Source of the DNA: Corallium rubrum
Lineage: Eukaryota > Cnidaria > Anthozoa > Scleralcyonacea > Coralliidae
NCBI GenBank assembly: GCA_964035015.1
Contig: OZ035998.1
Location: 28,379,529-28,443,528 of the forward strand
Length of the DNA stretch: 64,000 nt
Direction: 5' to 3'
This document shows positions 14,141-24,968 of the stretch, piece after piece (position 1 is the stretch's first letter; each line of letters starts with the position of its first letter). Made by a program: the position numbers and the translations under genes. Under the pieces are notes generated by a model. It was given only the letters and a program-made list of their open reading frames with translations, searched no databases and had not been told where the DNA came from.

Positions 14141-14989
14141 ATATTAGTATAAATTTACAAGTTTATAATGCAAATCCTCGAATTTCAATGGCTATTGCAG
14201 GAGTTTATAATCGGTGATATAAACCTCTGGGATAAGCCAATGAAAGTCATTCTTTTGAAAAAAATAACCAATGACAAAATGCGTAGTATAGCACGAACAA
14301 TGATCATTAGAGCCAGCGGTAATGTTCTGTTAAGCAACAATGGCGTTGAAATTATAACAGAGTTGGCAAATGAAAGAAGAAATTGAACATTTAGGCGAAG
14401 CAATACATTTTACAGAAAACAAAACCGGCTACAAAATGGTTAGAATGGAAATTATTAATGGTAAGACCGTTAATTTGTTTATCAGTGTTCGTTTAAAACG
14501 AAATAACTGCAAACAAAACACATTTCAAAATTACGCTTGCTGTTGACAAGAGTTCGTGATGTAAACTATACGCTAAATTGAATGTTTCTTTCAACTTTTT
14601 GTCATTTTTACAAATCAAATGAGTGGATATATATTGTTTCAATATTGTACATGATTGTACAATATATATTGTTCATAATTATCATCACGATTGTTTATAC
14701 TCTTTAATTGTTATTCTAATTTATTCTGTATTCATGTAATTCTTAACATAATTCAGCTTTTCGGCTGCAATGTTTTTGAAAATAAACCATCTATCTATCT
14801 ATCTATCTAACTATCTATCTATCTATCTATCTATCCATGAAAATCCATGCTAAATTATGCAAGAAAAGTTACTTTTCCATCAGTTATCGTTTGTTGTTGG
14901 CATGCAGTTAAAAAATGTATTAAACGAGCCTCAAAGAATATGTTATGGTCGAGAATTTATTTAACTTTTGTTAGTAAATTTATACTAAA
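14141..14989. other. Intergenic with a retroelement-like 3' tail and (ATCT)n
   Basis: An open frame at 14168-14386 (72 aa) has no recognisable domain. At 14775-14836 an AATAAACC end runs directly into (ATCT)n, the same layout as the LINE tails elsewhere in the window. Confidence 0.5.
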
Positions 14990-15091
14990 ACAATTAGACA
15001 ACTCGCCCTCGTTTTCTGTGAGTGATAGTCAACTCGGCTTCGCCTCGTTGACTATTCACTCATAGAAAACTCGGGCTCGTTGTCTAATTGT
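14990..15091. repeat. Hairpin MITE with GCTTCGC tip
   Basis: Inverted arms ACAATTAGACAACTCG and CGTTGTCTAATTGT enclose an inner palindrome AGTCAACTCG/CGTTGACT. The loop heptamer is GCTTCGC (15037-15043), i.e. GCGAAGC on the minus strand. Confidence 0.85.
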
Positions 15092-15845
15092 TAACTATAA
15101 GCGGATAGTGGGAAAAATTGTGCACGCATCAAACTTCCCACGTTTGTAGAGATATAAGTACTCAGTAACAGTACTGGACATGGAGCCATATCGACGAAAA
15201 TTCCTGCAACTAGAATGAATTGGGTTTAAGTAAAAATACTGAGTCAGCAGGTCTATTTTATTAATTTTCTCTAGATTATTGTTACACTAAGGTCTATGTA
15301 TACGATACGATTGTTGTATGCAATTGTCATTCTGACGTACGAGTTTTTGTGTACGTCACACAATTCTACGGAGGTTTGAATATCCGAGGAAGAAATTATG
15401 TAAATACTAGAAGTTACTATCGCGAGTGAAGTGCTGCCTCAAATGGGATGACAACCTTTAGCCTACTCCGCAGGCAACTCTGTGCAGTCTATGGCTAACA
15501 TGACATCCCACTGCCCATCTCCACCCAAGTTTTCCATCATTCCACCTAAGTTGGCCTACTCCGCGCACGTTTGCCCTTAAACCCTGATTTGTTTGAAAAG
15601 CAATGCGGCCTCGTCTTTCAACCCACTTCTCGGGTTTGGATATCAGATGAAACACTCTTCCTCGTGTCTGATCTATTACATCCACTGACTTGTGTATAAC
15701 TGGACTGCGTGTGTTTCACTTTCAAAATGACGGCACGTATGGGTCTTTCTGCTGATGGTAGCGACCACTGACATATACTTAATTATCGCAAGAAAAAAAT
15801 AATATTTATGTAAATACTTAGTAAATACAAAGCGATTTTCTTACT

Positions 15846-15948
15846 TTAACTCGTTCCTGTGCGAGCTGGGCTTCCCCAGGTGTGAATAAAATCGTCTGAC
15901 GTTAGCTAGAATAAAATACTAGAGACAAATTCGACTGGAAAGAGTTAA
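15846..15948 (-). mobile_element. 101-bp MITE family, copy 1
   Basis: Bounded by TTAACTCGTTCCTGT and CTGGAAAGAGTTAA. It is the reverse complement of the element at 40577-40677 along its whole length (shared core GAATAAAATCGTCTG). Confidence 0.85.
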
Positions 15949-17096
15949 TGCATGGTTAATGGTTGGTCATTGTTAATTTATTGCTCGAGTTTGTGTAAAC
16001 AAAATATTTCGGTGGTTTTTTCATGTATAACATTTTTTCATTGCTTTCATTTGACATATCGCTCAAGGTTGTACGTTACGTAGTTGAATCATGAAAAAAC
16101 ATTTGATATTCTATAATATTTGTGAGAAGTAAATGTTATATTATTACGAACATTGCTACGAATATTTTAATTTTTAAAAAGTTTCACGTTTCATGGAAAC
16201 TTAAACTTTATATCAAACGAAAGCTGAACACAATTCCTAACAACATACCTGCACGATATATTTCAACAATGAGTAGTTCTGAAATCATTATCCTTCTTCT
16301 TCCATGTATACTGACATGACTTTCATAATTACTCGGGCTACCTGTGGTAGGCCACGTCTAGGTTTCGGCTTTTTTTTTAGGGGGGGTCCACAAAATTGCA
16401 TTGCTTCATCCCGTCAGGCCTTGCGAAACTGTAAGGCATGTTGCGTGCTCGATTTTTTCGAGTTATTTTACCTTTGAGCGAGTTGGGTTGAGGTGTTTTC
16501 CGACGGTATTGGTGAATTCATGAGTAGTTTATCAGTAATGTTGCTGACAAGGTTTGTCCATGAAGACAGAATAGACGAATTTATTACAGACGCGAAAAAA
16601 TGTGCGCCGTTGTGACATCAGTACCTATGAAGTTTGACTTGAGGACTAGAGACACAAGAAAGGGCCACAGTATATCAAAGAACATATACGTACTGTTTAC
16701 CTAGTAACGGCTTTCTCCTTGTTTGAATAGCTTTACCTTTTGCAAGTGACTGAGTTATAGTTGATCAGTATTATTGGGCATTTCACTCAATTACATAACA
16801 TATTCTAAGGATTTTGGGTGAAGGAAAATTCGAGTGTAGAATATATACATTTTAAGACCAAACCGGGTAAACATGCTTTAACTACAAAGGCTTATCGCGA
16901 TAGACATAGTACGTAAAAGATGACGAGCTATTTCAAAACGGGTTGGCCCTGGCATTGCTGCTTCATAGTCCAACAACTACAAAATGCAAGTATAATATTA
17001 TTACTAAGCACCGAATAATATGTTGAACTGTTCAGTGCATGTCCGGATATCGCGTAGTTGTCGTGTGTCAGTTACATTTGAAAACGTGTGCAGTTC
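15949..17096. other. Intergenic, includes a SINE body fragment
   Basis: No supported gene. At 16790-16865, in reverse orientation, lies the non-tRNA body of the SINE seen at 8364-8458, followed by the segment also seen at 8185-8210 (GTGAAATGCCCAATA). Confidence 0.6.
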
Positions 17097-19410
17097 GAGA
17101 GAATCTAATTGTCGCGGGTCGCGTGTCGCGGTTTTTTTCCGCGGGTCGCGCCTTTTTGTCGCGGGTCGCGGGCAGTTGTCATGGGGCGATTTTTATCGCG
17201 GTTTTTGCTCCGACTTTGATTTTATCTGGGGGTCTTTCTCCGGCTTCCTTACCGGGGAACACAATCGTTGTTAACACATATGTCGAATAAGAAGGCCCAC
17301 AGGGAATCATCTTCAGTCGTTTTCCGTTTGCGCACAGCGAATGAACCGCTAGGTATTTAAACGCTGTATATATATTTACTATATAAGAAATATACTAAGT
17401 ATATTTCTTTGACAAACTCTGTATACTTTAGCTAGGTCAAAGGATGTTCTTACTCTGTCCGCTGTAACGCCAGGTTCGACAACACGTGAAAGGGTTTAAA
17501 TCTATAAGCCAGCCGCTTGCCATTATTTTGTTCGTACTCTACGAACCTCCATCCTGATTCTCATTTCGAAAATTATGCTGTGCCCAATTAAGTAACATCA
17601 TCCATGGCTATCCTATGCTATCGCGCGTTTATTTGTATAAGTAAAGCGTCTATAGTCACACGTGTTATGTATAGTCGGGATGACAAGCATTGTTTTGCTG
17701 AATCGCCTTATCATAATCATCGTATATATTTATTGAAATTTATGTACTGTGATATAAACTAAAAGTTATTATCATAAGTAAGTGCTGCCTATCGCTCATG
17801 ATCAACGCGAAATTGGGGAAAGAGGCAGGGGAGTTTTGATGTCGAGTGTTGACGCACAAAACTGTATTATTATATGAATATGCGGTGCCGTTAGGTGATC
17901 AGGTATATATAAAAAGGTGCCAACCTGTTCTATATAAGCGCAATTATGTCGATTTGCGCTGGAAATTTTAGATCAAGAGTTGGCCACTACAAAATACTTC
18001 TTTTCATAATAGCCGCAATTATGGCAATTTGTGCTGCAAATTTCATTATCAAAACTATTTCACTGGCAAGACCATTTATTCGAAATAACTCCTCAGCAAA
18101 AAAAGCCGCAATTATGTCGATTTGCGCTGGAAATTTTAGATCAAATGTTGGCCACTACAAAATACTGCTTTCCAATATAGCGGCAATCATGTCAATTTGC
18201 GCTGCAAATTTCAGGATCAAAATTATTCCACTGGCAAGATAATTTATTCGGAATAACTCCTCAGCAAAAAAAAGGTTGGCCTCCACAAAATACTGCTGTT
18301 CTATATAGACGCAATTATGTCGATTTGCGCTGGAAATTTTAGATCTAAAGTTGCATGGCCACTACAGAATACTGCTTTTCAAAATAGCCGCAATTATGGA
18401 AATTTGCGCTGATCACTTAAACTTAGTTTTTTTGCTGAGGTGTTATTTCGAATAAATGATCTTGACAGTGAAATAATTTTAATCCTGAAATTTTCGGCAC
18501 AAATTGCCATAATTGCGGCTATTTTGAAAAGCAGTATTTTGTAGTGGCCAACTCTTGATCTAAAATTTCCAGCGCAAATCGACATAATTGCGCCTATATA
18601 GAACAGCAGTATTTTGTGGAGGCCAACCTTTTTATATATACCTTGATCACCTTACACCACATATTCATATAATGATACAGTTTTGTGCGTCAACACTCGA
18701 CATCAAAACTCCCCTGCTTCTTTCCCCAATTTCGCGTTGAGCGATGGGCAGCACTTACTTATGATAATAACTTCCAGTTTATATCACAGTACATAAATTT
18801 CAATAAAGATATACGATGATGATGATAAGTCGCTTCAGCAAAACGATGCTTGTCATCCCGACTATGCATAACACGTGTGACTATAGACGATGTTACTTGC
18901 ATGGGCACATCATAATTTTCGAAATGAGAATCAGGATGGAGGTTCGTAGAGTACGAACAAAATAATGGCAAGCAGCTGGCTTATAGATTTAAACTTTCAC
19001 GTCTTGTCGAACCTGGCGTTATAGCGGACAGAGTAAGAACATCCTTTGACCTAACTAAAGTATAAAGAGTTTGTCAAAGCAATATACTTAGTATATTTCT
19101 TATATAGTAAATAAATATACAGCGTTTAAATACCTCTCGGTTCATTCGCTGTGCGCAAACGGCAAACGACTGAAGATGATTCCCTGTGGGTCTTTATATT
19201 CGACATATGTGTAACAACGATTGTGTTCCCCCGGTTAGGAAACCGGAGAAAGACCCCCAGATAAAATCAAAGCCGGAGCAAAAACCCGCGATAAAAATCG
19301 CCCCGCGGCAATTGCCCGCGACCCGCGACAATTACCCGCGACCCGCGACAAAAAGGCACCACCCGCGAAAAAAAAACGCGACACGCGACCCGCGACAATT
19401 AGATTCTCTC
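17097..19410. mobile_element. Foldback element, 2.3 kb, with about 1-kb inverted arms
   Basis: Left arm 17097 to about 18105 and right arm about 18420-19410 are inverted copies with small indels. Ends are GAGAGAATCTAATTGTCGCG and its complement; TGCAGTT lies outside both ends (17089-17095, 19412-19418), a likely target duplication. Terminal parts are clusters of TCGCGGGTCGCGGG. The centre (17940-18600) is a tandem repeat with motifs GCAATTATGTCGATTTGCGC and GGCCACTACAAAATACTGC that changes orientation near 18410. No transposase is visible. Frames at 17946-18242 and 18394-18585 translate the tandem repeat only. Confidence 0.9.
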
Positions 19411-19586
19411 CTGCAGTTACTTCATATAAGACTATAAATTCTATTTGTCAAAATATATGCAATTATGCATTGCCATTGCCATATAGTCTTGTTAGAGTAC
19501 GCGTAGGCTACGCCAAGCTTTCAGAAATCAGTAGCCCGAGTGAACGCCTGAGCAGGCGTCTTGTTGGTTTATAAAATTCTCTCAGC

Positions 19587-19615
19587 GGTCTGGAACGGCA
19601 GATTCCAGACCGCGC
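19587..19615. repeat. Short perfect hairpin
   Basis: GCGGTCTGGAA pairs with TTCCAGACCGC over 11 bp around a 7-nt loop. Confidence 0.8.
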
Positions 19616-19694
19616 AGGAACCAATCAAATTTCTGGATTTCACGTTCCATGGAGACCGCTCACGGAAATAGTCAGATAATAATATATGTTTCTA

Positions 19695-21715
19695 TAGAGA
19701 GTTTATCTCTGAGAATAGTCAAAACCAGAGGAAACTATTTCGTGCAACTAAAGGCCTTTTTAGACATGATTCTGATCTTGTTTTTCCTCACTATAACGAC
19801 AGTACTGTTCTCTCTAATGATTTAGACAATTTTTTGCTCAAAAGATCGTCAAGATTCGCTCTGAACTTGACACAGCAACGATCCGTGAACAAGCAGTTCC
19901 TCCTGACATGCCGTCGGTTCCACTGAACAGTGACCAGATTTTTCAAGAATTTTCTCTGATGAGTGAAGACGATACTAAACGATTAATAACCTCGTCAAAC
20001 AAGAAATCTAGTTCCCTGGATCCCATCCCTACTAAATTGGTCATTGAATGCCTGGATGTTCTTCTGCCTGTTATTACTAAAATGATCAACCTTTCATTAG
20101 AGTCTGGCATATTCCCTTGTATCTGGAAAGAGGCCTAGCTGATGTCCTACCAAGACTCAAGAAACAGGGCTTGGAAGCACTATTTGAAAACCTACGACCT
20201 ATCTCCAACCTCTCATACGTTTCAAAACTAGTTGAGAGAACAGTTTGTAATCAATCTCATAATCATCTATCAGTTCATCATCTGTACCCTGGAAATCAAT
20301 CGGCATATCGAGAATTTCACAGTACTGAGACAGCATTACTGCGTGTGAAGAACGATATACTTATGAATATGAATAAGCAACATGTCACTCTGCTGGTACT
20401 ACTCGACCTTAGTGCCGCGTTTGACACCGTCGATCATGTTCTCCTACTTCAGCGCTTACAACTGAAATTCGGCCTATCCGGAACCGCTCTTGAATGGTTT
20501 ACATCTTATCTTTCCCAGCGAACACAAAGAGTTACAGTTGATGGTGTGTCTTCTGAGCAATTTAATGTTGATTGTGGTGTTCCTCAAGGATCATGTTTAG
20601 GTCCGCTTCTATTCGTTCTTTATGTTGGCGAACTACTTGAGTTAATAGAACGTCACCTACCAGATGCACATGCTTATGCCGACGATACTCAACTCTACAT
20701 CTCGTTTCGTGCAGATTCTCGTATTGACCAAGAAACTGCAGTTCGAACTGTTGAGATGTGCATTGATGACATCAAACGATGGATGCTCGTTAACAGACTG
20801 AAACTCAACGAGGGAAAAACCTAAGTAATTTTAATTGGTACTTGGCAGCAACTCGCTAAGATCGACTTCAATGATATTCGTGTTGGTAACAACGTTGTCA
20901 CTTGTGTTGAGACCGCCAAGAGCCTGGGCTGCTGGTTTGACTCGCAGATGAAAATGGACACCCATGTTACTAAATGCTGTAAAGCTGCCTTCTTCCACCT
21001 TTTTAACATTAGACGTATTAGGAAGTTTCTTGACCAACATACAACTCAGATCCTTGTGCAGGCTTTTGTTCTAAGCCGCCTGGACTATTGTAACAGTCTC
21101 TTTTATGGTCTTCCTTCGTCCCAATTGAGGAAATTACAAGCTGTTCAAAATGCGGCAGCTCGGCTCATCTGTAACATCCCTCGATTCGATCACATCACTC
21201 CTGTTTTATATGATCTTCACTGGCTCCCGATTAAATCTCGTATTGATTTTAAAATACTTCTTATTACATACAAGGCCTTAAATAATCAAGCTCCAATGTA
21301 CATTAAAGAACTTCTCTCAATTAGGAAACCCACTATTTACAACCTTAGATCGTACTCTGATCCGTGTCTACTAGAACGCCCCAGACTTAAAACTCTTAAG
21401 ACCCTGGGTGATCGATCGTTTTCTCTCGCTGCCCAACTTTATGGAACGCTCTTCCCAAAACCATCAGGAATGCATCTTCAGTAGCTACATTTAAAAAAAA
21501 CTATTAAAGACATTTTTATTTTTAGACGCTTTTAATTAATTAATGAATGTTCACGTTCCATCCTTACTTGTAGTTATCACTGCAATGTATTTTTTATTAA
21601 CTTAATATTATTGTAATACTCATAAATTGTATATTATCTATTGTTGTAAGAAGTGCATTTGAACATATCCATATGGAAAATGCGCTATATAAATGTAATT
21701 CATTATCATTATGTT
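19695..21715 (+). pseudogene. CR1/Jockey-type LINE, 5'-truncated, inactivated
   Basis: The copy starts in the linker before the reverse transcriptase; the endonuclease is missing. RT motifs are in order: LDPIPTKLV, RPISNLSYVSKLVER, DLSAAFDTVDH (motif A), GVPQGSCLGPLLF (B), YADDTQLY (C), then MLVNRLKLNEGKT. A typical C-terminal region follows (VLSRLDYCNSLFYGLP, LQAVQNAAARLI). The frame is interrupted near 20136 (TAG) and at 20822 (TAA). The 3' end has GCGCTATATAAATG followed by an ATT-rich tail, common in this group. No function is expected. Confidence 0.9.
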
Positions 21716-21955
21716 ATTGCTTCTTTCTATTTCAAAACAACGCAACATATCGCCATCCAACACATCAAAATTATATGTTATTGCCTCGGACTACATGCAT
21801 TTCAAAACCACGCGACATATCGCTATCCAATAACTCAATAATATATATGTTATTTTCTCGTTCTATTTCAAAACCACGCAACTTATCGGCTATCCAACAG
21901 GTCAATATTATATGCTATTGCCTGAGTCTATTTCAAAAACCACGCAACATATGTC
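21716..21955. repeat. About 75-bp tandem repeat, four units
   Basis: Units share CAAAACCACGCAACATATCG, CTATCCAA and TATATGTTATT. The array begins right at the LINE 3' end. Confidence 0.75.
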
Positions 21956-22084
21956 ACGCATACAACAACATTTTCAGCTTCAAAACTGTTTCGCAAAAAA
22001 GTGGTGAACTTGCGATACACGAGAAAGGGAAAACCGCTAGTGGTAATGTGTCAGAACCAAACAAAGTGCTAAAAAGCGGTGCCC

Positions 22085-22190
22085 TGTTTAGCGTCAAAAA
22101 TGTCGGGTCAAAAATACCGCAACAAAAATATCGCGTCAAAAATACCGCGTCAAAAATGTCGTGTCAAAATTATTGCATCAAGAACGTCGA
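22085..22190. repeat. Short minisatellite GTCAAAAATACCGC
   Basis: About six variable units of about 17 bp with GTCAAAAATRYCGC. Confidence 0.75.
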
Positions 22191-22299
22191 ATGCTATTGA
22201 TTCCGCACGAACGAACTAGGCAATGCAAGAGTTATATAATTAAATCTACAACTTCAGCTCATTTGTTTTATTGTTCACACAAGAACTACTGAACTAAAC

Positions 22300-22800
22300 G
22301 TCTTTTTACATGTTTTCAACGTTTTAAACGTAAACATAGCTATAATCCCAAGACTTACTACAACAATTATAAGCGCTATTTATAACATAGGCTCAAAGTT
22401 TTAAATTTAAACACTATATTCCCAAGACTTAAGGCCTGGCCAAACGCTTTCAACATTCCATTCAGCATCGTTCAACATTGTTGAATTCAACCGTCATTCA
22501 ACATGTCGAAAACGTTTGGCCACCGCTGTTGAATGATGTTGAACGTTGTTCAGTGGTGTTGAATGATGTTGAATGAAATTTGAACATGTTCAAATTTTGA
22601 ACATGTTCAAACAACAATTATAAGCGCTATTTATAACATAAGTTTAAAGTTTTCAATTTAAGAATTATAATCCCAAGACTTACTTCAATTATAAGCGCTA
22701 TTTATAGGATAGTTTAAAGTTTTAAATCTAAACATTACAAACTCAAGACTTACTACAACAACAATTATTATAAGCGCTATTTATAAGATATATATGGTGG
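22300..22800. repeat. About 100-bp tandem repeat interrupted by a MITE
   Basis: Four units share CCCAAGACTTACTACAACAA and TTATAAGCGCTATTTATA. The array is split at CCCAAGACTTA by an insertion (about 22432-22614) rich in GTTGAATGATGTTGAA and starting AAGGCCTGGCCAAACG, probably a MITE. Confidence 0.7.
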
Positions 22801-23029
22801 TTCGTGGTTGTGCTAATCCTAACACTGTCCCAAGCCCGAAGCCTAATCCTAACTCCAAACGTGCCTAACCCAGTGAGCTATATATATATATAACTGAAGT
22901 GTTATCTTCTGATCATTGACCAGGCAAACCAATAGAAGACATGTAGACCTGAAGTTTGTATACCTCCAGTCTTCCACGCAGAGATGAAAATTCAGCCTCG
23001 CTACTTTTAGAATACAGTGAAACCTCTAT

Positions 23030-24350
23030 TAAAAGTGCTTATAAGGTGAAAATTAAGTCTGTGTTATTTAAAAGAACACTTAAAATGACAAAGTAACATC
23101 TTTTGCAGTTTTTCGTTTCCTTGCTTCATTGTTGAGATATTTCTGGTTGTTTGGATATGCAAATTAGAAATCTAGATGTCACACGTGCATAACGATTTAT
23201 CGAAAAAGGTTATCAACCGCGTCTCAGGGCCATTTGTGGGGGCTGGGCCAAAATGGAGACAAAAACAAAATGGCCGGAAGAAATGGACCTGGCTGACAAA
23301 AATGAAGCATTATATGGTGCATTCTTTACTCGTACCCAATTTTCACAAAGTTTATTGCGCCTAGTCAGGCTATCGATTGACGTGCAAGATTCAAGATGTC
23401 GCTCACGTTAAATGTATTCTTATACTGCGTTCGATATGCTTTGCATAATTCTAACTACAGCGAAATTATCTTCTTTTGCCACCTCAATACTAAAATACTC
23501 TTTGACTTTGTTCATCAAGTCTTTCCAATTCGTTTCTCTAGATTTAGAAAACAATTTGGTCACCTCATGGGCTTCGTTGTATGGCAGGGCACAGAGACGA
23601 CACAACCCATCATTGCATATTTTCCGAAGTTTTTTGGGGGATTTCGCCAGCTTTTCTCTCATTTTCATTCATTTTGAAGTTGTTTTTAAATTTACCGCCA
23701 TCGCTTATTTATAATTGAATCCTTTTAACTAATGCCCGCGAGTTAGCCTGAGCGCCTGCCTTGTTTCCACCAATCAGAATACCTAAAACATCCAATGTTA
23801 TCTCGACCAATCAGATGTGGTGATGATTCAGTCTGTGCCAGGGCCATTTGTTCCCGCCATTTTGCTTTTGCCCGCCATCTTGGCCCAACCCCCAAGGCCA
23901 ATGGAATGTTATATATCTTTGCTATTATTAAACCAAATTAATTCGACGGAAGCGCGTGGGTGTGTTTCTCTCACAACACCAAACATGTAGATTTTCAAGT
24001 AATAGCGTACCGTTGAGCTGCTATTTATAGCCCATAATGCGGACAAACAAACCAAAATCGACTTCCAAATGATTGCAAATGAGCCATTATCTATTGTTCG
24101 CACTGCGAGAATTGTGGGTAAAAGCGGAAAACTTGAATAGTGACGTCACCACGACTGAGCGCTATTATGTTTGGTAATAGCAAAGATATATAATATTCTC
24201 CAATGGCTCATTATATACGCTAAGATGTTAATTTGTGACGTCAAGATGTTTCCTTTGCTTATCAAACAACCAAGCAAAGCTAAGAATAAAAAAAATGCAA
24301 AATATGTTACTCTGTCATTTTTAGTGCTATTTCAAATAAGACAGAGTTGA
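23030..24350. mobile_element. Nested inverted-repeat elements
   Basis: Outer arms near 23040-23165 and 24220-24345 are a poor inverted pair of the family seen more clearly at 49057-49494 (CGTTTCCTTGCTT, TTGAGATATTTC). Inside are two TIR elements: about 23225-23905, with 70-bp ends around GGCCATTTGT and GGGCCAAAATGG, and about 23897-24206, with ends CAATGGAATGTTATATATCT and ATATATAATATTCTCCAATG. Confidence 0.65.
23420..23668 (-). pseudogene. ZAD-like zinc-finger fragment inside a TIR element
   Basis: An 82-residue frame starts MKMREKLAKSPKKLRKICND, followed by GLCRLCALPYNEAHEV. The CRLC pair at the start followed by a helical segment resembles the zinc-finger-associated (ZAD) fold, but the second Cys pair is absent from this frame. 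It is probably a remnant of the element carrying it, not a host gene. Confidence 0.4.
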
Positions 24351-24696
24351 TCATACAAATAAGACGGAGGTTTCTTTTTCCACACCTTGGTAGGAGTTAA
24401 TAAAGCTTTTATTGTCTGTGATGTGAAACAGTCAGTCTGAAAATACGGAAAACAACAGATTAACGCTTAATGCAGGATTAGTGCCAATCAACTTTTGAAA
24501 TGTTAGGGTTCCCGCTGCCACGGGTTACGTGGAAAACATCACGCTCAAAAACTGTCACACAAAAACTGCTCGACCAATCAGAAAATCATAACCCTAGAAC
24601 TATGGATTTTAACACCTGATATATAACAAAAGTTATTATGGCTATCAAATGAGCTTTTCTCTAACAATAACGCTGTTTTGTGTGAACAAAGATATT

Positions 24697-24968
24697 CTAA
24701 AAGTTGCGTGGCCTGATTTTCATTTCAGCTGTCTTTAAAGAATAGTAGTGTCCTTTCCAATCATGCCAGACAACGCCTTGACTACGGTTGTTGTACATGT
24801 TACGACCACGAAGATACAAACCATTTAAGTTGGAGAAATGACAGTAATCGTACCACCAGGCGCCTTTGTAAAGCACAGCACAGTTTCCCTTACTCCATTT
24901 GTCATTATCTTCATCTTTAGTGGTAAACTTCATTCCATTGTGATAACCAAGTGAGTCAGTAGCATTAC
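24697..24968 (-). CDS. FReD gene exon 7 (C-terminal part of fibrinogen domain)
   Basis: 272 nt to TAG at 24697. Contains DEDNDKW (calcium loop), [16 protein letters not shown] (third disulfide and ligand-pocket aromatics) and a closing TAEMKIRP. The sequence is open and conserved, arguing for selection. Confidence 0.9.

Noticed and set aside
17946-18585. Repeated MSICAGNFRS peptide in the foldback element
   Set aside because: Present in both orientations because the underlying DNA is a tandem and inverted repeat; stops interrupt it between units and no domain is recognisable.
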